Positions 1 through 8,086 of a stretch of 25,769 bases of DNA are shown piece by piece. The notes below the pieces were generated by a model. The model was not told the DNA's origin. It did no database searches and saw nothing but the letters and a program-made list of their open reading frames with translations. Each line of letters starts with the position of its first letter. Position 1 is the stretch's first letter. Origin of the DNA: DASVWH01 sp036389715 (GTDB taxonomy: Bacteria; Acidobacteriota; Blastocatellia; Pyrinomonadales; Pyrinomonadaceae); contig DASVWH010000008.1 of the NCBI GenBank assembly GCA_036389715.1, forward strand, positions 1-25,769, in the 5' to 3' direction. The position numbers and the translations under genes are program-made.

Positions 1-854
1 ATGGTCTCGCGCGCCGTCTTGCTCGCCGTCGGCAGCGGCGCTGACGGCTTCTGCCAGTCGCCGAAGAGTCTCTCGGCGAGCTTGAAAGCATCCGCCGCAC
101 GGACATCGCCGCCCAGCACGAGCACCGCGTTGTCCGGTCGATAATAGGTCGAATGGAATCTGACTATGTCGTCGCGCCGGATGCGCGCGATTGATTCGGG
201 CGTGCCCGTCAGCAGGTGTCCGTAAGGCGTCTCGCCGAAGATAACGCGCGAGGCGATGAAGCCCGCGAGCGAGCCGGGCTGGCGCAGCGCGACGCGCAGC
301 TGGTCCAGCAACTGCTGGCGCTTGCGCTCTATCTCCTCATCCTTGAAGGCCGGGCGGCGCACAACGTCCGCGAGAATCTCCATCGCCGGGGCCAGGCGCG
401 ACGACATGATGACGAGGTTCGCCGAAGAGGCATCCCAGCGCCCGCCCGCGTCGAGCGAGCCGCCGAGGGCTTCTATCGCTTCGGCGATCTGCGGCGCGGT
501 ACGCGCGCTCGTTCCCTGCGTCAAGAGCGCGGCCGTCAGGTTGGCCAGGCCGGGCAGGTTCTGCGGGTCAACTTCGCCGCCGTTCTTGATTAAAAGCTGC
601 GCAGAGACGAGCGGCATCCCGCCCTTCTCCGTCGTCCGCTCGACGACGATGACGCGCAGGCCGTTCTTCAGAGTCGTCTCGGCGGGCGTCGGCAGGACGG
701 GCGAGCGCGGGGCCGCGGGCGCGGGCGGCGTCTCCTGCTGCGCCAGGGCGGAAGTCCGGGCCAGACCCAATAGCAGGGCCATGAGAAAAATGGTCGAAGC
801 AGCAGCGCGGCTGGAAACTTTGAGTGCATTCATAAAAATCTCGGGTGCGTTCAT
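1..854 (-). CDS. M16 family peptidase-like protein, non-catalytic subunit (partial, C-terminus beyond the left edge)
   Basis: An uninterrupted minus-strand frame runs from an ATG at 854 off the left edge, giving about 284 residues of an M16 (insulinase/processing peptidase) fold. A hydrophobic signal peptide (about residues 15-38, ending ALA-QQ) implies export. The M16 N-terminal signature follows: TLKNGLRVIVVE near 61-72, and a later YYRPDNAVLVLGGDV segment. Where the zinc motif HxxEH should be, the sequence reads ANLTAAL (about 104-110), so the metal ligands are missing. In known M16B heterodimers, one subunit carries HxxEH and its partner does not; the catalytic partner lies 26 bp upstream (881-2311), so the two very likely form a periplasmic heterodimer. 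The start at 854 has GGAGGAG six bases upstream; an ATG at 833 is an alternative giving a more typical signal peptide. Substrate unknown. Confidence 0.85.
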   Translation of the reverse strand, partial: MNAPEIFMNALKVSSRAAASTIFLMALLLGLARTSALAQQETPPAPAAPRSPVLPTPAETTLKNGLRVIVVERTTEKGGMPLVSAQLLIKNGGEVDPQNLPGLANLTAALLTQGTSARTAPQIAEAIEALGGSLDAGGRWDASSANLVIMSSRLAPAMEILADVVRRPAFKDEEIERKRQQLLDQLRVALRQPGSLAGFIASRVIFGETPYGHLLTGTPESIARIRRDDIVRFHSTYYRPDNAVLVLGGDVRAADAFKLAERLFGDWQKPSAPLPTASKTARET

Positions 855-880
855 AATGGTCTCCTCCATGACGTATCGCA

Positions 881-2311
881 TCAGCGTCCGGCGCGGGTGC
901 GGGCGGCCGTGCGCGTCAACGGCTGGCCGGGCACGTTCAGACCGGACGCGGACGCAGCGGGTTTCATGGATTCCGGCAGGTAATAGATGACCACGCGATT
1001 CGTCTCGGAAAAGTATTTCCGCATCACGCGCTGCACGTCGGCCGCCGTCACCTTCTGGAGGCGTTCGAGGTCCGTGTTGACGCGGTTCGGGTCGCCGAGC
1101 AGGACGGCGGCCTGGCCGAGCGCCTGCGCCTTGCCGTTGCTCGTCTCACGCTCGCGCACCTGGCTCGTCAAGAGCAGGTTCCTGGCCTTCTCCAATTCGG
1201 CAGCGCCGACCGGCTCACCCTGCAAGCGCCGGACTTCCGCCAGGAGCGACCGTTCGGCCTCCTCCGGCTTCTTGCCGCTGGCGAGAATGGCTCTCAACTG
1301 GAAGAGCGCAGGGTCTTCGCGCAGGTCCAGAATCGAGGTCGCGTTCTGGGCCAGCTGCTGTTGATAGACGAGCGACTGGTAGAGCCTGGAAGACGTGCCG
1401 CTGGAGAGAATGGCGTCGGCAACCGTCAGGGCAAAAGCATCATTGCTCGCTTCGGGCGGCGCGGGGTAAGTAATGGCGACGGCCGGGAGAGGCACGTTCG
1501 TCCCGTACTCGGTATAACGCCGCTCGGCCGTGCGCGCGGGCTCGCGTACCTGGACGCGCGGCAGCGGCGCGTTCGGCTTCGGAATGCGCGCGAAGTACTT
1601 ATCAACCCAGGCGTCGAGCTGCTTCTGGTCGAAGTCGCCGACGACGACCAGCGTCGCGTTGTCGGGCCGGTAATAGGTGGAATGAAAATCACGCACGTCC
1701 TGGAGCGAGGCGGCGTCAAGCTCCTCTATGTTGCCGATGCCGGGCCGCCTGTAAGGGTGCGTGGTAAATGATTTCTGCTCGATCAGCAGGTTCAATTTGC
1801 CGTAGGGCGGCGCGACGTAATTCTGGCGAAACTCTTCCTGGACCACTGCCCGCTCGGAGGTGAAATTCCCCTCGTCCACCTTGAGCGTCCGCAGGCGGTC
1901 GGACTCGGCCCAGATCAGGGTTTCGAGATAATTCGAGGGGACGACTTCGTAGTAGACGGTCACGTCGTCGGCCGTGAAGGCGTTGTTCATGCCGCCGACA
2001 TCCTCGGTCAGGCGATCCATCATCTCTGACTTCATGTTCTGAGTGCTCTTGAACATCATGTGCTCGAAGAGATGCGCGAAGCCGCTGCGGCCCTCCGGGT
2101 CGTCCTTGGAGCCGACGTGATACCAGACGTTGATGGCGACCGTCGGACTGGAATGGTCCTCGGCGCTGATGAACCTCATGCCGTTGGCCAGAGTGCGGTC
2201 TTTGAAATTAAGGCGCGGCACGCGCCCCTGGGCCAGCGCCGCCGGAAGCAGAGGGCCGCAGGCCATGGCCATTACGCAGAGAATCAAAAGAGCCGTGTAC
2301 AATCGTCGCAT
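881..2311 (-). CDS. M16 family zinc metallopeptidase, catalytic subunit
   Basis: A 476-residue exported protease. A signal peptide (residues 1-28, ending ALAQG) precedes the M16 core. The inverted zinc motif HLFEH lies at residues 80-84, with the third zinc ligand expected at the glutamates of VVQEE near 159-160, about 76 residues after the second histidine, as in the family. The C-terminal M16 domain follows, including the segment YYRPDNATLVVVGDF. I chose the ATG at 2311 because GGAG sits nine bases upstream; the frame is open to a TTG at 2326, but that codon overlaps the ribosome-binding site and would add five polar residues before the signal peptide. It is followed after 26 bp by a gene for a non-catalytic M16 subunit, consistent with a heterodimeric periplasmic peptidase. 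Substrate and regulation are not visible. Confidence 0.92.
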   Translation of the reverse strand: MRRLYTALLILCVMAMACGPLLPAALAQGRVPRLNFKDRTLANGMRFISAEDHSSPTVAINVWYHVGSKDDPEGRSGFAHLFEHMMFKSTQNMKSEMMDRLTEDVGGMNNAFTADDVTVYYEVVPSNYLETLIWAESDRLRTLKVDEGNFTSERAVVQEEFRQNYVAPPYGKLNLLIEQKSFTTHPYRRPGIGNIEELDAASLQDVRDFHSTYYRPDNATLVVVGDFDQKQLDAWVDKYFARIPKPNAPLPRVQVREPARTAERRYTEYGTNVPLPAVAITYPAPPEASNDAFALTVADAILSSGTSSRLYQSLVYQQQLAQNATSILDLREDPALFQLRAILASGKKPEEAERSLLAEVRRLQGEPVGAAELEKARNLLLTSQVRERETSNGKAQALGQAAVLLGDPNRVNTDLERLQKVTAADVQRVMRKYFSETNRVVIYYLPESMKPAASASGLNVPGQPLTRTAARTRAGR

Positions 2312-2641
2312 GTAGATATTCTCCAATAATCCGAATAGATGTTCCGCTTATCGCCGGGCGGGCGCCGCGGGGACGGCGACGCCCTTTTAGCCGACCTCCT
2401 CCGCACGGGCAGCCGCCCTTGTCCTGGCATCGCCTTACATTCTAATACCAATCACCTCAATCGAGGGAGCGGTCAGGCGGCATCCGGCCCGGCTGAGACG
2501 GCGCGGACCGTGCGAACGGCGCGACGCGAAGCGCAATGGAAGCAGGATGAAAGCGGGGCGAAAGCAGGATGGGGGCACACGGCGGCGGGGTTCAGCCGGG
2601 GCGCGCTGTTCCCGCTTCTGCTGACGAACTCCGGGCGGGCC
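2312..2641. other. Non-coding gap of 330 bp upstream of the M16 pair
   Basis: No credible gene. It separates the unknown protein ending at 2642 from the M16 operon, and so should contain the M16 promoter, but I could not find a convincing -35/-10 pair on the minus strand. A GC-rich inverted repeat (GGGCG...CGCCC, about 2360-2384) followed by TTTT on the plus strand is present, but no plus-strand gene precedes it. AAGCAGGATG occurs twice (2540-2549 and 2562-2571). Confidence 0.4.
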
Positions 2642-4570
2642 TCACTTGATATTGAGGTCGTAGGTCAGGCCGATGTAATCCTCGCCTTCAATGGGATGGG
2701 GGCGAACCCGGACACTGTATTCGCCCGCTTCGGCGGCGGTAAAGGTCAGGCTCAGGCTGCGCTGGGCCGTCTTGCCCGCAGGCAGGTTGAGGTCTTTGCG
2801 GGCCATCACGCCGTGCAGCTGGTCGCAGACGGCCAGCGAACAGGGAATGCCCCAGATGCCGGGCGCGCGGATTGGACGCACCTTGGCCGAGACAGAGATT
2901 TTCTGGCCTTTGCGCAGCTTGATGGGATGATATTCGGCCTGCCCGGCCATGATCTTATATTGCTTGATTTCGAGGCCCGCGAAGACAGGGGGAGCCGGGT
3001 CCTCCGTCTGCGGGGCGGCCTTGTGCGTCGCGTCGTCGATTACTTTCGAGAGGACCAGCGACATAATGTTCTGGCTTTGAAAGTGTTGATTGATGAACTC
3101 GATCAACAGCTCCTTGAATTTTTCGGCGAACGTCGTCTCCAGTAGCCGCCGGAGGATTTTCTCCGCGTGCTCGTTAATCACTTCGAGCTTCTCGGCGTTG
3201 ATGGTGAACTCCGTTAAATGCTCAAAGCCGATCTGAATCTCCAGCGGGTTCTTCGCCGCGCCGAGCGAGAGCGTGACGACGGCGCGAACCGGCACGCTGA
3301 ATAATCGCTCGTGGGCCTCTTCACGATTTCCACGAATGACCGCTTTGACATCCACCTGCCGCAGAACCTGGAAATCGGGCTGGGCCGGATTGACCGCGGA
3401 GACCTTGTTAATCTCCGGCAGGGCTTCGAGCATCACTTCTCCGAGGGGCGAATCCTTCCAGGGAAATTTGAGCTTTCCCTGCTGGCCCATCTGCCGTATC
3501 CGCGAGGAGCCCATCCGGCGGACAAACTCCGGCGAGACGCCGATCTGCATGATGTTGCGGCCCAACTGGTCGAAGCAGATTCGATTGCTCTCCGTTAGCA
3601 GTTTTCTCCTGAGCGTACTGTGGTCGCGCTCGCGTTTTTGCTTGAGCAGGAACCGGCAGGTGCTGCTGGTCGTCTCACTGGTCAGACGAAAACGATACCA
3701 GCCGGATTTGGGACGCGTGAACCATTCCTTGTCATCCGGGAAAACATTCTTCGCCCAGTCTCGCCCCCAGGCTCCCTCGTCTACGTTAACACTGCTCCAT
3801 TCCGCATCATCCCATTTCTCGTCGCCCTTGAGGAAGAACCTGCAATTCGCCCCGTGAGAAAAGGCCATCCCCGGAATATCCGTCTGCTGCCCGTAGATTA
3901 AGACCTGCAATCGTTCGCCTTCGCCGAGCAGCATCAGCCCCTCTATGCTTTTGCCCGCCCCGAGGGTAAAAGCTGCGAGCGCATCACGCGGGAGCAGCGC
4001 ATCGTCGTCTTTCGGGTCCACATCGACCGTGTTGGGAGACACAGGGATGAGCACGCTGGAGTCTTTAGAAGTCAGCTCTAAGAAGACGGCCTCCAGGTCA
4101 ATGAGCCGCAGGCTTTCGTTCTCGGCCACCTGCTTGTTGACCTGGTCGGCAACCACGCGCGGGATGACCTGCTCTATCAGGACCTTGTCAATGATGTTGC
4201 CCGCATACTCGAAGGAGAAAGCCTCCGGCGTCACCGTCTCAAGCTCGACGAAGAGCAGCAGCGGGGCGTAGAACTTGATGACCGGAGTGACGCTGATTTT
4301 AGCCCTGACCGGCGGCAGATTGCCGAGCGGTGTGCCGACGTTGAGCGTCAGGCCGAGTTGCAGATGAAAGGCTATCTCGCAGTCCCTGATCTCTCTTTGC
4401 GGCATCGAGACGACGCCTTCGGTCTCGGCCCAACCGGCCGCCCAGCCCGGCACGTCCACCCAGATTCTTCGGGGCAGCGCGGTCCCGAGCACGGCCTTGA
4501 CCAGCTCGGGCGTGGCCAGTTGCTCGAAAATCAGCGAGCCAAATTCCGGGAAAGAGATGATGTCGGCCAT
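2642..4570 (-). CDS. Hypothetical protein, 642 aa, with a probable duplicated module and a C-terminal beta-sandwich
   Basis: I do not recognise the family. No signal peptide or membrane helix is visible, so a cytoplasmic or peripheral location is likely. Two segments look alike: residues about 87-165 and 425-507 each begin with PVRA, run through alternating hydrophobic beta-strands, and end in a long amphipathic helix. Between them, about 190-310, is a Trp-rich stretch, and the last 116 residues look like an all-beta domain. Alternating strands followed by a long helix could suit a lipid-binding or scaffold fold, but this is a guess. The start is the ATG at 4570, with AGGA about six bases upstream; the frame also opens at a TTG at 4594, which lacks support. 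It stands alone, with no co-directional close neighbour. A profile or structure search would be needed to assign function. Confidence 0.8.
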   Translation of the reverse strand: MADIISFPEFGSLIFEQLATPELVKAVLGTALPRRIWVDVPGWAAGWAETEGVVSMPQREIRDCEIAFHLQLGLTLNVGTPLGNLPPVRAKISVTPVIKFYAPLLLFVELETVTPEAFSFEYAGNIIDKVLIEQVIPRVVADQVNKQVAENESLRLIDLEAVFLELTSKDSSVLIPVSPNTVDVDPKDDDALLPRDALAAFTLGAGKSIEGLMLLGEGERLQVLIYGQQTDIPGMAFSHGANCRFFLKGDEKWDDAEWSSVNVDEGAWGRDWAKNVFPDDKEWFTRPKSGWYRFRLTSETTSSTCRFLLKQKRERDHSTLRRKLLTESNRICFDQLGRNIMQIGVSPEFVRRMGSSRIRQMGQQGKLKFPWKDSPLGEVMLEALPEINKVSAVNPAQPDFQVLRQVDVKAVIRGNREEAHERLFSVPVRAVVTLSLGAAKNPLEIQIGFEHLTEFTINAEKLEVINEHAEKILRRLLETTFAEKFKELLIEFINQHFQSQNIMSLVLSKVIDDATHKAAPQTEDPAPPVFAGLEIKQYKIMAGQAEYHPIKLRKGQKISVSAKVRPIRAPGIWGIPCSLAVCDQLHGVMARKDLNLPAGKTAQRSLSLTFTAAEAGEYSVRVRPHPIEGEDYIGLTYDLNIK

Positions 4571-4705
4571 AGCGGTCCTGTCTGAATCAGGCAAACATTA
4601 TTGCGCGCCCGTTTAGTCTGTCAAGCATGAGACGCGAGCGCGCGCCCGTCCTCCTGTGCCTGACGCCCGACGCCCCGATAACAGGCCGCCCGGGGGCACA
4701 ACCGT

Positions 4706-4734
4706 TTCACGCTCGCCGGGTTGCGTTTTATAAT
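4706..4734 (+). promoter_or_regulatory. Putative sigma-70 promoter of msrA
   Basis: A perfect TATAAT at 4729-4734 lies 17 bp after TTCACG (4706-4711, four of six matches to TTGACA). The predicted 5' untranslated leader is about 60 bases and ends at the msrA Shine-Dalgarno site (GGAGG, 4791-4795). Confidence 0.6.
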
Positions 4735-4801
4735 GATGACGGACAAACAGTATAACTTTTCTTCAGCGGAATAAGGCGCTGGATTCGACGGGAGGCTCAT
4801 C

Positions 4802-5353
4802 ATGGACCAGGGAAAAGAGATGGCGACGCTGGCGGGCGGATGTTTCTGGTGTCTGGAGGCTGTTTTCGCGGACCTCGGCGGCGTCGAGCGCGTGGAGTCC
4901 GGCTACTCCGGCGGAGCAACGCCCGACCCGTCCTATCAGGAGGTCTGCACAGGCACGACAGGGCACGCAGAGGTCGTGCAGGTCAGCTTTGACCCGGCCG
5001 TCATCTCTTTCAGGGAGCTGCTGGAGGTCTTCTTTACCATCCATGACCCGACGACGCTCAACCGGCAGGGAGGCGATATCGGGACGCAGTATCGCTCGGC
5101 CATCTTTTATCATTCGCCCGAGCAGAGGCAGACCGCCGAGCGTTTGATCGCGGAGCTGGAAGCCGAGCGCGTCTGGGATGCGCCGATTGTCACAGAGCTT
5201 GCGCCTTTGACCGCCTTCTATCCGGCCGAGGATTATCACCGCCGGTACTATGAGAGGAATCAGGGCCAGCCCTATTGCAGCGCCATCATCGCGCCGAAGG
5301 TGGCCAAGTTTCGCCGCAAGTATCTTGAGAAGCTCAAGAGAGAACCGGCCTGA
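4802..5353 (+). CDS. msrA: Peptide-methionine (S)-S-oxide reductase MsrA
   Basis: Reduces the S-epimer of methionine sulfoxide in oxidised proteins and free methionine, with thioredoxin as the usual electron donor; it acts in the cytoplasm because no signal peptide is present. The 183-residue length is normal for MsrA. The active-site motif GCFWC lies at residues 13-17, with Cys14 as the catalytic nucleophile. The family signatures GYSGG (34-38), TGTTGHAEVVQV (50-61) and the HDPTT/GGDIGTQYRS region (81-99) are intact. Cys159 in QPYCS is a plausible resolving cysteine. GGAGG lies six bases before the ATG and a consensus-like promoter is upstream. Monocistronic: the downstream gene is convergent. 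No MsrB gene is nearby. Confidence 0.97.
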   Translation: MDQGKEMATLAGGCFWCLEAVFADLGGVERVESGYSGGATPDPSYQEVCTGTTGHAEVVQVSFDPAVISFRELLEVFFTIHDPTTLNRQGGDIGTQYRSAIFYHSPEQRQTAERLIAELEAERVWDAPIVTELAPLTAFYPAEDYHRRYYERNQGQPYCSAIIAPKVAKFRRKYLEKLKREPA

Positions 5354-5434
5354 GTTTCTCACCTTGCCCGCCACGCAGAGAGAGAGAGTTTGCGCGCGGG
5401 CGGTGCGTTATCGCCGCGGCTCACGGGCTCAAAC
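5354..5434. terminator. Possible bidirectional terminator region between convergent msrA and yihY-like genes
   Basis: The short gap holds inverted repeat GAGTTTG (5386-5392) / CAAACTC (5430-5436), and inside it a GC-rich stem (GCGGTG/CGCCGC) around 5400-5418. There is no clear T-run, so termination is inferred from position and symmetry only. Confidence 0.3.
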
Positions 5435-6421
5435 TCAGCTCACCTTTTCGCTCTCATCCGTCGCGTTCTCGCCCGTCGCGTTCTCGCCTGTCGCGTTCTC
5501 GTCCGTCGTCGCCAGTTCGTCGGACGGCGTCTTTTCGCCATAGAGTTTGGCCCCGGCTGCTCCGGCTTCGGCCGCGGCATGCTCGATCTCGGCATTGGCC
5601 TGGCCCCCGATCAGGATGGCCGCGCCCGTCAGGTAGAACCAGAGCATCAGGATTATCACCGCGCCGAGCGAGCCGTAAGTGATGCTGTAGCTGTTGAAGA
5701 AACGCAGGTAGACGCGAAACCCGAAGGAGGCCAGGAGCCAGAGAAGGATGCCGAGAATCGAGCCGGGAGTTATCCAGTACCACTTCTGCTCTTTCACGTC
5801 CGGCGCGAAGTAATAGATGAGCGCGAAGGCGAAGAGCACGAAGGCGAGCACCAGCGGCCACTGCAAAATCTCCCAGGCAAAGGTGAAGGCCGAGCCGAAG
5901 CCGAACTGCGCGGCCAGCAGCCGGTTGATCTCGCTGCCGTAGAGCATCAGCGCCATCGCCGAAATAATCAGCACGGCGAGCGCCAGCGTGAGCCCGACGG
6001 CCAGGACGCGCACCCGCCACCAGGGGCGCGACTCCCTGACGCCGTAAGCGACGTTGAGCGTCTCCGAGATCGCCCCGACTCCGTAAGAAGCGAACCAGAG
6101 CGCCGTCACCAGCCCGACCGTGAGCTTGCCGCTATCGGCGTTCGCGCTAATCTCTTCGACGGTCGTGCGAATCAGGGCGGAGGCGGCGGGCGGCATGACG
6201 CGCGCGAAATAGTCGAGCAGGCTCTGGCGCAGCTCCGTCCCCGCTTCGGCCAGGTGACCGAGCAGCGCCAGCAGAAAGAGCAGCAACGGGAAGAGCGAGA
6301 AGAGAAAGAAGTAAGAGAGCGCCGCCGCCCGCGTCAGCAGGTCGCTCTGATAAAACTCGCGCCAGACGCGGCCCGCCAGCCCCTTCCAAGTCAGCCCGCC
6401 CAGCTCCCAAACCGCTCCCAT
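5435..6421 (-). CDS. YihY/virulence factor BrkB family inner-membrane protein
   Basis: A 328-residue integral membrane protein with six hydrophobic helices at about 32-58, 100-125, 137-160, 180-205, 212-240 and 246-272, the usual YihY/BrkB topology. Diagnostic segments include RAAALSYFFLFSLFPLLLF (TM1), a conserved YGVGAISETLNVAYGVRESRP (after TM2; shown in part as GAISETLNVAYGV) and SYGSLGAVIILMLWFYL-like sequence in the last helix. The biochemical role of the family is unsettled; the old label RNase BN was an error. The C-terminal cytoplasmic tail is acidic and contains three copies of ENATG/D encoded by a 15-bp tandem repeat. The ATG at 6421 has AGGGGG about five bases upstream. Transcribed divergently from ada and convergently with msrA. 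Confidence 0.93.
   Translation of the reverse strand: MGAVWELGGLTWKGLAGRVWREFYQSDLLTRAAALSYFFLFSLFPLLLFLLALLGHLAEAGTELRQSLLDYFARVMPPAASALIRTTVEEISANADSGKLTVGLVTALWFASYGVGAISETLNVAYGVRESRPWWRVRVLAVGLTLALAVLIISAMALMLYGSEINRLLAAQFGFGSAFTFAWEILQWPLVLAFVLFAFALIYYFAPDVKEQKWYWITPGSILGILLWLLASFGFRVYLRFFNSYSITYGSLGAVIILMLWFYLTGAAILIGGQANAEIEHAAAEAGAAGAKLYGEKTPSDELATTDENATGENATGENATDESEKVS
5464..5508 (-). repeat. 15-bp tandem repeat, three copies, in the tail of the YihY-like gene
   Basis: Three adjacent copies of cgttctcgcccgtcg (plus-strand reading, one or two mismatches) begin at 5464, 5479 and 5494, with a degenerate fourth before them. Each encodes five residues (ENATG or ENATD) of the hydrophilic tail, so copy-number changes would keep the frame. 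Confidence 0.9.
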
Positions 6422-6518
6422 CTTTCCCCCTTATCTGTCGCGCGTGAAAAGTATCATGCATCAGGCCGGATTTAGCCAGCAAGAGCCGGACGAATGAAAC
6501 CCGTGCGGATGAATAAAA

Positions 6519-6568
6519 AGTTTGCGCGCAAGATTCGGATGGTTTTAGCCGGGAGAGGCCGGTAGTAT
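6519..6568 (+). promoter_or_regulatory. Putative ada promoter with Ada-box-like element
   Basis: E. coli methylated Ada binds AAT-N6-GCAA upstream of the -35 region. Here AGT-N6-GCAA (6519-6531) contains the perfect palindrome TTGCGCGCAA (6522-6531). A weak -10 (TAGTAT, 6563-6568) follows, placing the GCAA about 45 bases before a predicted start site, as in E. coli. One A-box mismatch and a poor -35 keep this tentative. Confidence 0.35.
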
Positions 6569-6588
6569 CAGCAGCGGAGGCCAGAAGC

Positions 6589-7725
6589 ATGACTCAGGAC
6601 GGGAATATTCTGCAAGAGCTGCAAGCGATGGAGGCGGACATCTACTGGCAGTCGGTGCTGGCCAGGGACGCACGCTTTAACGGCATCTTCGTTTACGGCG
6701 TGCGCTCGACGGGCATCTACTGCCGACCCTCCTGCCCGTCGCGGCGTCCGGCGCGCGAGCAGGCCGCTTTCTTCCCCTCGGCGGAAGCGGCGGAGGCTTG
6801 CGGGTTCCGCGCGTGCCTGCGCTGTCGGCCGCGCGACGGTGCGGCGAGCCGTGACCCGCGCGTCGAACTGGTGCTCCGGGTCTGCCGCGCCATCGAGGCT
6901 GAAGACGGCGAGACGCTCTCGCTCGGCCAACTGGGCGCGCAGCTCGGCGTGAGCCCGCATCATCTTCAGCGAACTTTCAAGAGCATCACGGGCATCACGC
7001 CGCGCCAGTATGCGGCGGCCCATCGTCTCAAGCTGTTCAAGGCTAGAATCAAAGACGGCGCGGACGTGACGGCCGCGCTGTACGACGCGGGCTACGGGTC
7101 GGGCAGCCGTCTTTACGAAAATGCCGCGAAGCAACTGGGAATGAGTCCGGCGGTCTACCGCCGCGGAGGGAGAGATATGAAGATCGGTTACACCATCGTT
7201 GATTGCCGCCTGGGCCGCCTGCTCGTCGCGGCGACGGAGCGCGGCATCTGCGCCGTCAGCTTCGGGGATGCGGACGAGGCTCTGGTCTCATCTCTCAGGG
7301 CTGAATATCCGGCCGCCGTCATCGGGCCTGACGAGACGAGCTTGAAGGAATGGGTCGGCAGCCTGCTGCATCATCTGGACGGCTCAAGGCCGGAGCTCGC
7401 CCTGCCGCTGGACCTCCGGGCCACCGCTTTTCAGTCCAGAGTCTGGGAAGAGCTGCGCAAGATACCCTACGGCGCGCAACGTTCTTACAAAGAGATTGCG
7501 GAAGCCATCGGGCGGCCGACGGCCTCGCGCGCGGTCGCCAGGGCCTGTGCGACGAATCCGGTGGCGCTGGTCACGCCGTGCCATCGCGTGGTTCGCGGGA
7601 GCGGCGAGCCGGGCGGCTACCGCTGGGGACTCGAACGCAAACAGCAGTTATTGGAGCGTGAGCGGACGGGCCGAGCGGGCGTCAACGAAGACGCCGCGGC
7701 CGACAGCGCAGCACATCGTCTGTAA
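6589..7725 (+). CDS. ada: Bifunctional Ada protein: methylphosphotriester/O6-methylguanine-DNA methyltransferase and transcriptional activator
   Basis: Repairs alkylated DNA by irreversible methyl transfer to its own cysteines and activates the adaptive response. At 378 residues all three parts are present. The N-terminal zinc domain (about 15-85) has Cys45, Cys49, Cys76 and Cys79 with the same spacing as E. coli Cys38/42/69/72; Cys45 is the likely phosphotriester acceptor. An AraC-type helix-turn-helix follows (about 90-192, including LGVSPHHLQRTFKSITGITP). The C-terminal MGMT domain (about 198-355) has the acceptor motif PCHRV with Cys331, and the RAVARACATNP helix. GGAGG lies eight bases before the ATG. 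The C-terminal 20 residues extend past the usual end and are polar. Transcribed alone, divergent from the YihY-like gene. Autoregulation is expected from the family; a possible Ada box lies upstream. Confidence 0.97.
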   Translation: MTQDGNILQELQAMEADIYWQSVLARDARFNGIFVYGVRSTGIYCRPSCPSRRPAREQAAFFPSAEAAEACGFRACLRCRPRDGAASRDPRVELVLRVCRAIEAEDGETLSLGQLGAQLGVSPHHLQRTFKSITGITPRQYAAAHRLKLFKARIKDGADVTAALYDAGYGSGSRLYENAAKQLGMSPAVYRRGGRDMKIGYTIVDCRLGRLLVAATERGICAVSFGDADEALVSSLRAEYPAAVIGPDETSLKEWVGSLLHHLDGSRPELALPLDLRATAFQSRVWEELRKIPYGAQRSYKEIAEAIGRPTASRAVARACATNPVALVTPCHRVVRGSGEPGGYRWGLERKQQLLERERTGRAGVNEDAAADSAAHRL

Positions 7726-7777
7726 CCCTGCGGCTTACTCTCCGCCGCTGCGGGTCATCCCTGCCCGGAAGTCTGCG

Positions 7778-7984
7778 CTAAGAAGGCAGGCTGCCGTCGC
7801 GCCGCCGCCGCTGTTGCCATTGAAAGAGGCAGAGCAGCCAGAGACCGGCGGCGATGGCGGCCAGGCCCCAGTTGAAGCCGCTCTTCCAGCCGGAGTACCA
7901 GCCGAGCAGCAAATTTACAGTGAAGAGTCCGGCCAGAAAAAATGTGCCGCGATGCGCCATCGGAGTATCGGGACTAAATAACAT
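7778..7984 (-). CDS. Small two-helix membrane protein, hypothetical
   Basis: A 68-residue protein with two predicted membrane helices (about 14-33 and 38-56), Trp-rich between and within them, then a basic tail QQRRRR that should face the cytoplasm. I do not recognise a family. AAGGTG lies about nine bases before the ATG at 7984; a second in-frame ATG at 7960 would still retain both helices. It follows the HTTM gene by 102 bp on the same strand and may be co-transcribed with it. It converges on ada. Confidence 0.6.
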   Translation of the reverse strand: MLFSPDTPMAHRGTFFLAGLFTVNLLLGWYSGWKSGFNWGLAAIAAGLWLLCLFQWQQRRRRDGSLPS

Positions 7985-8086
7985 CTGCTTTCGCTCACCT
8001 TCCCGGCAAAGATTCGAGGATTCAGAGGCCGCCCGCGCCCTCGGACATTCATCTTGCGGCGGGTTCTATGATGCATCAAGTGCCGC

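Noticed and set aside
256..990. Long plus-strand frame opposite the M16 genes
   Set aside because: Antisense shadow; the minus strand carries signal peptides, ribosome-binding sites and protease motifs.
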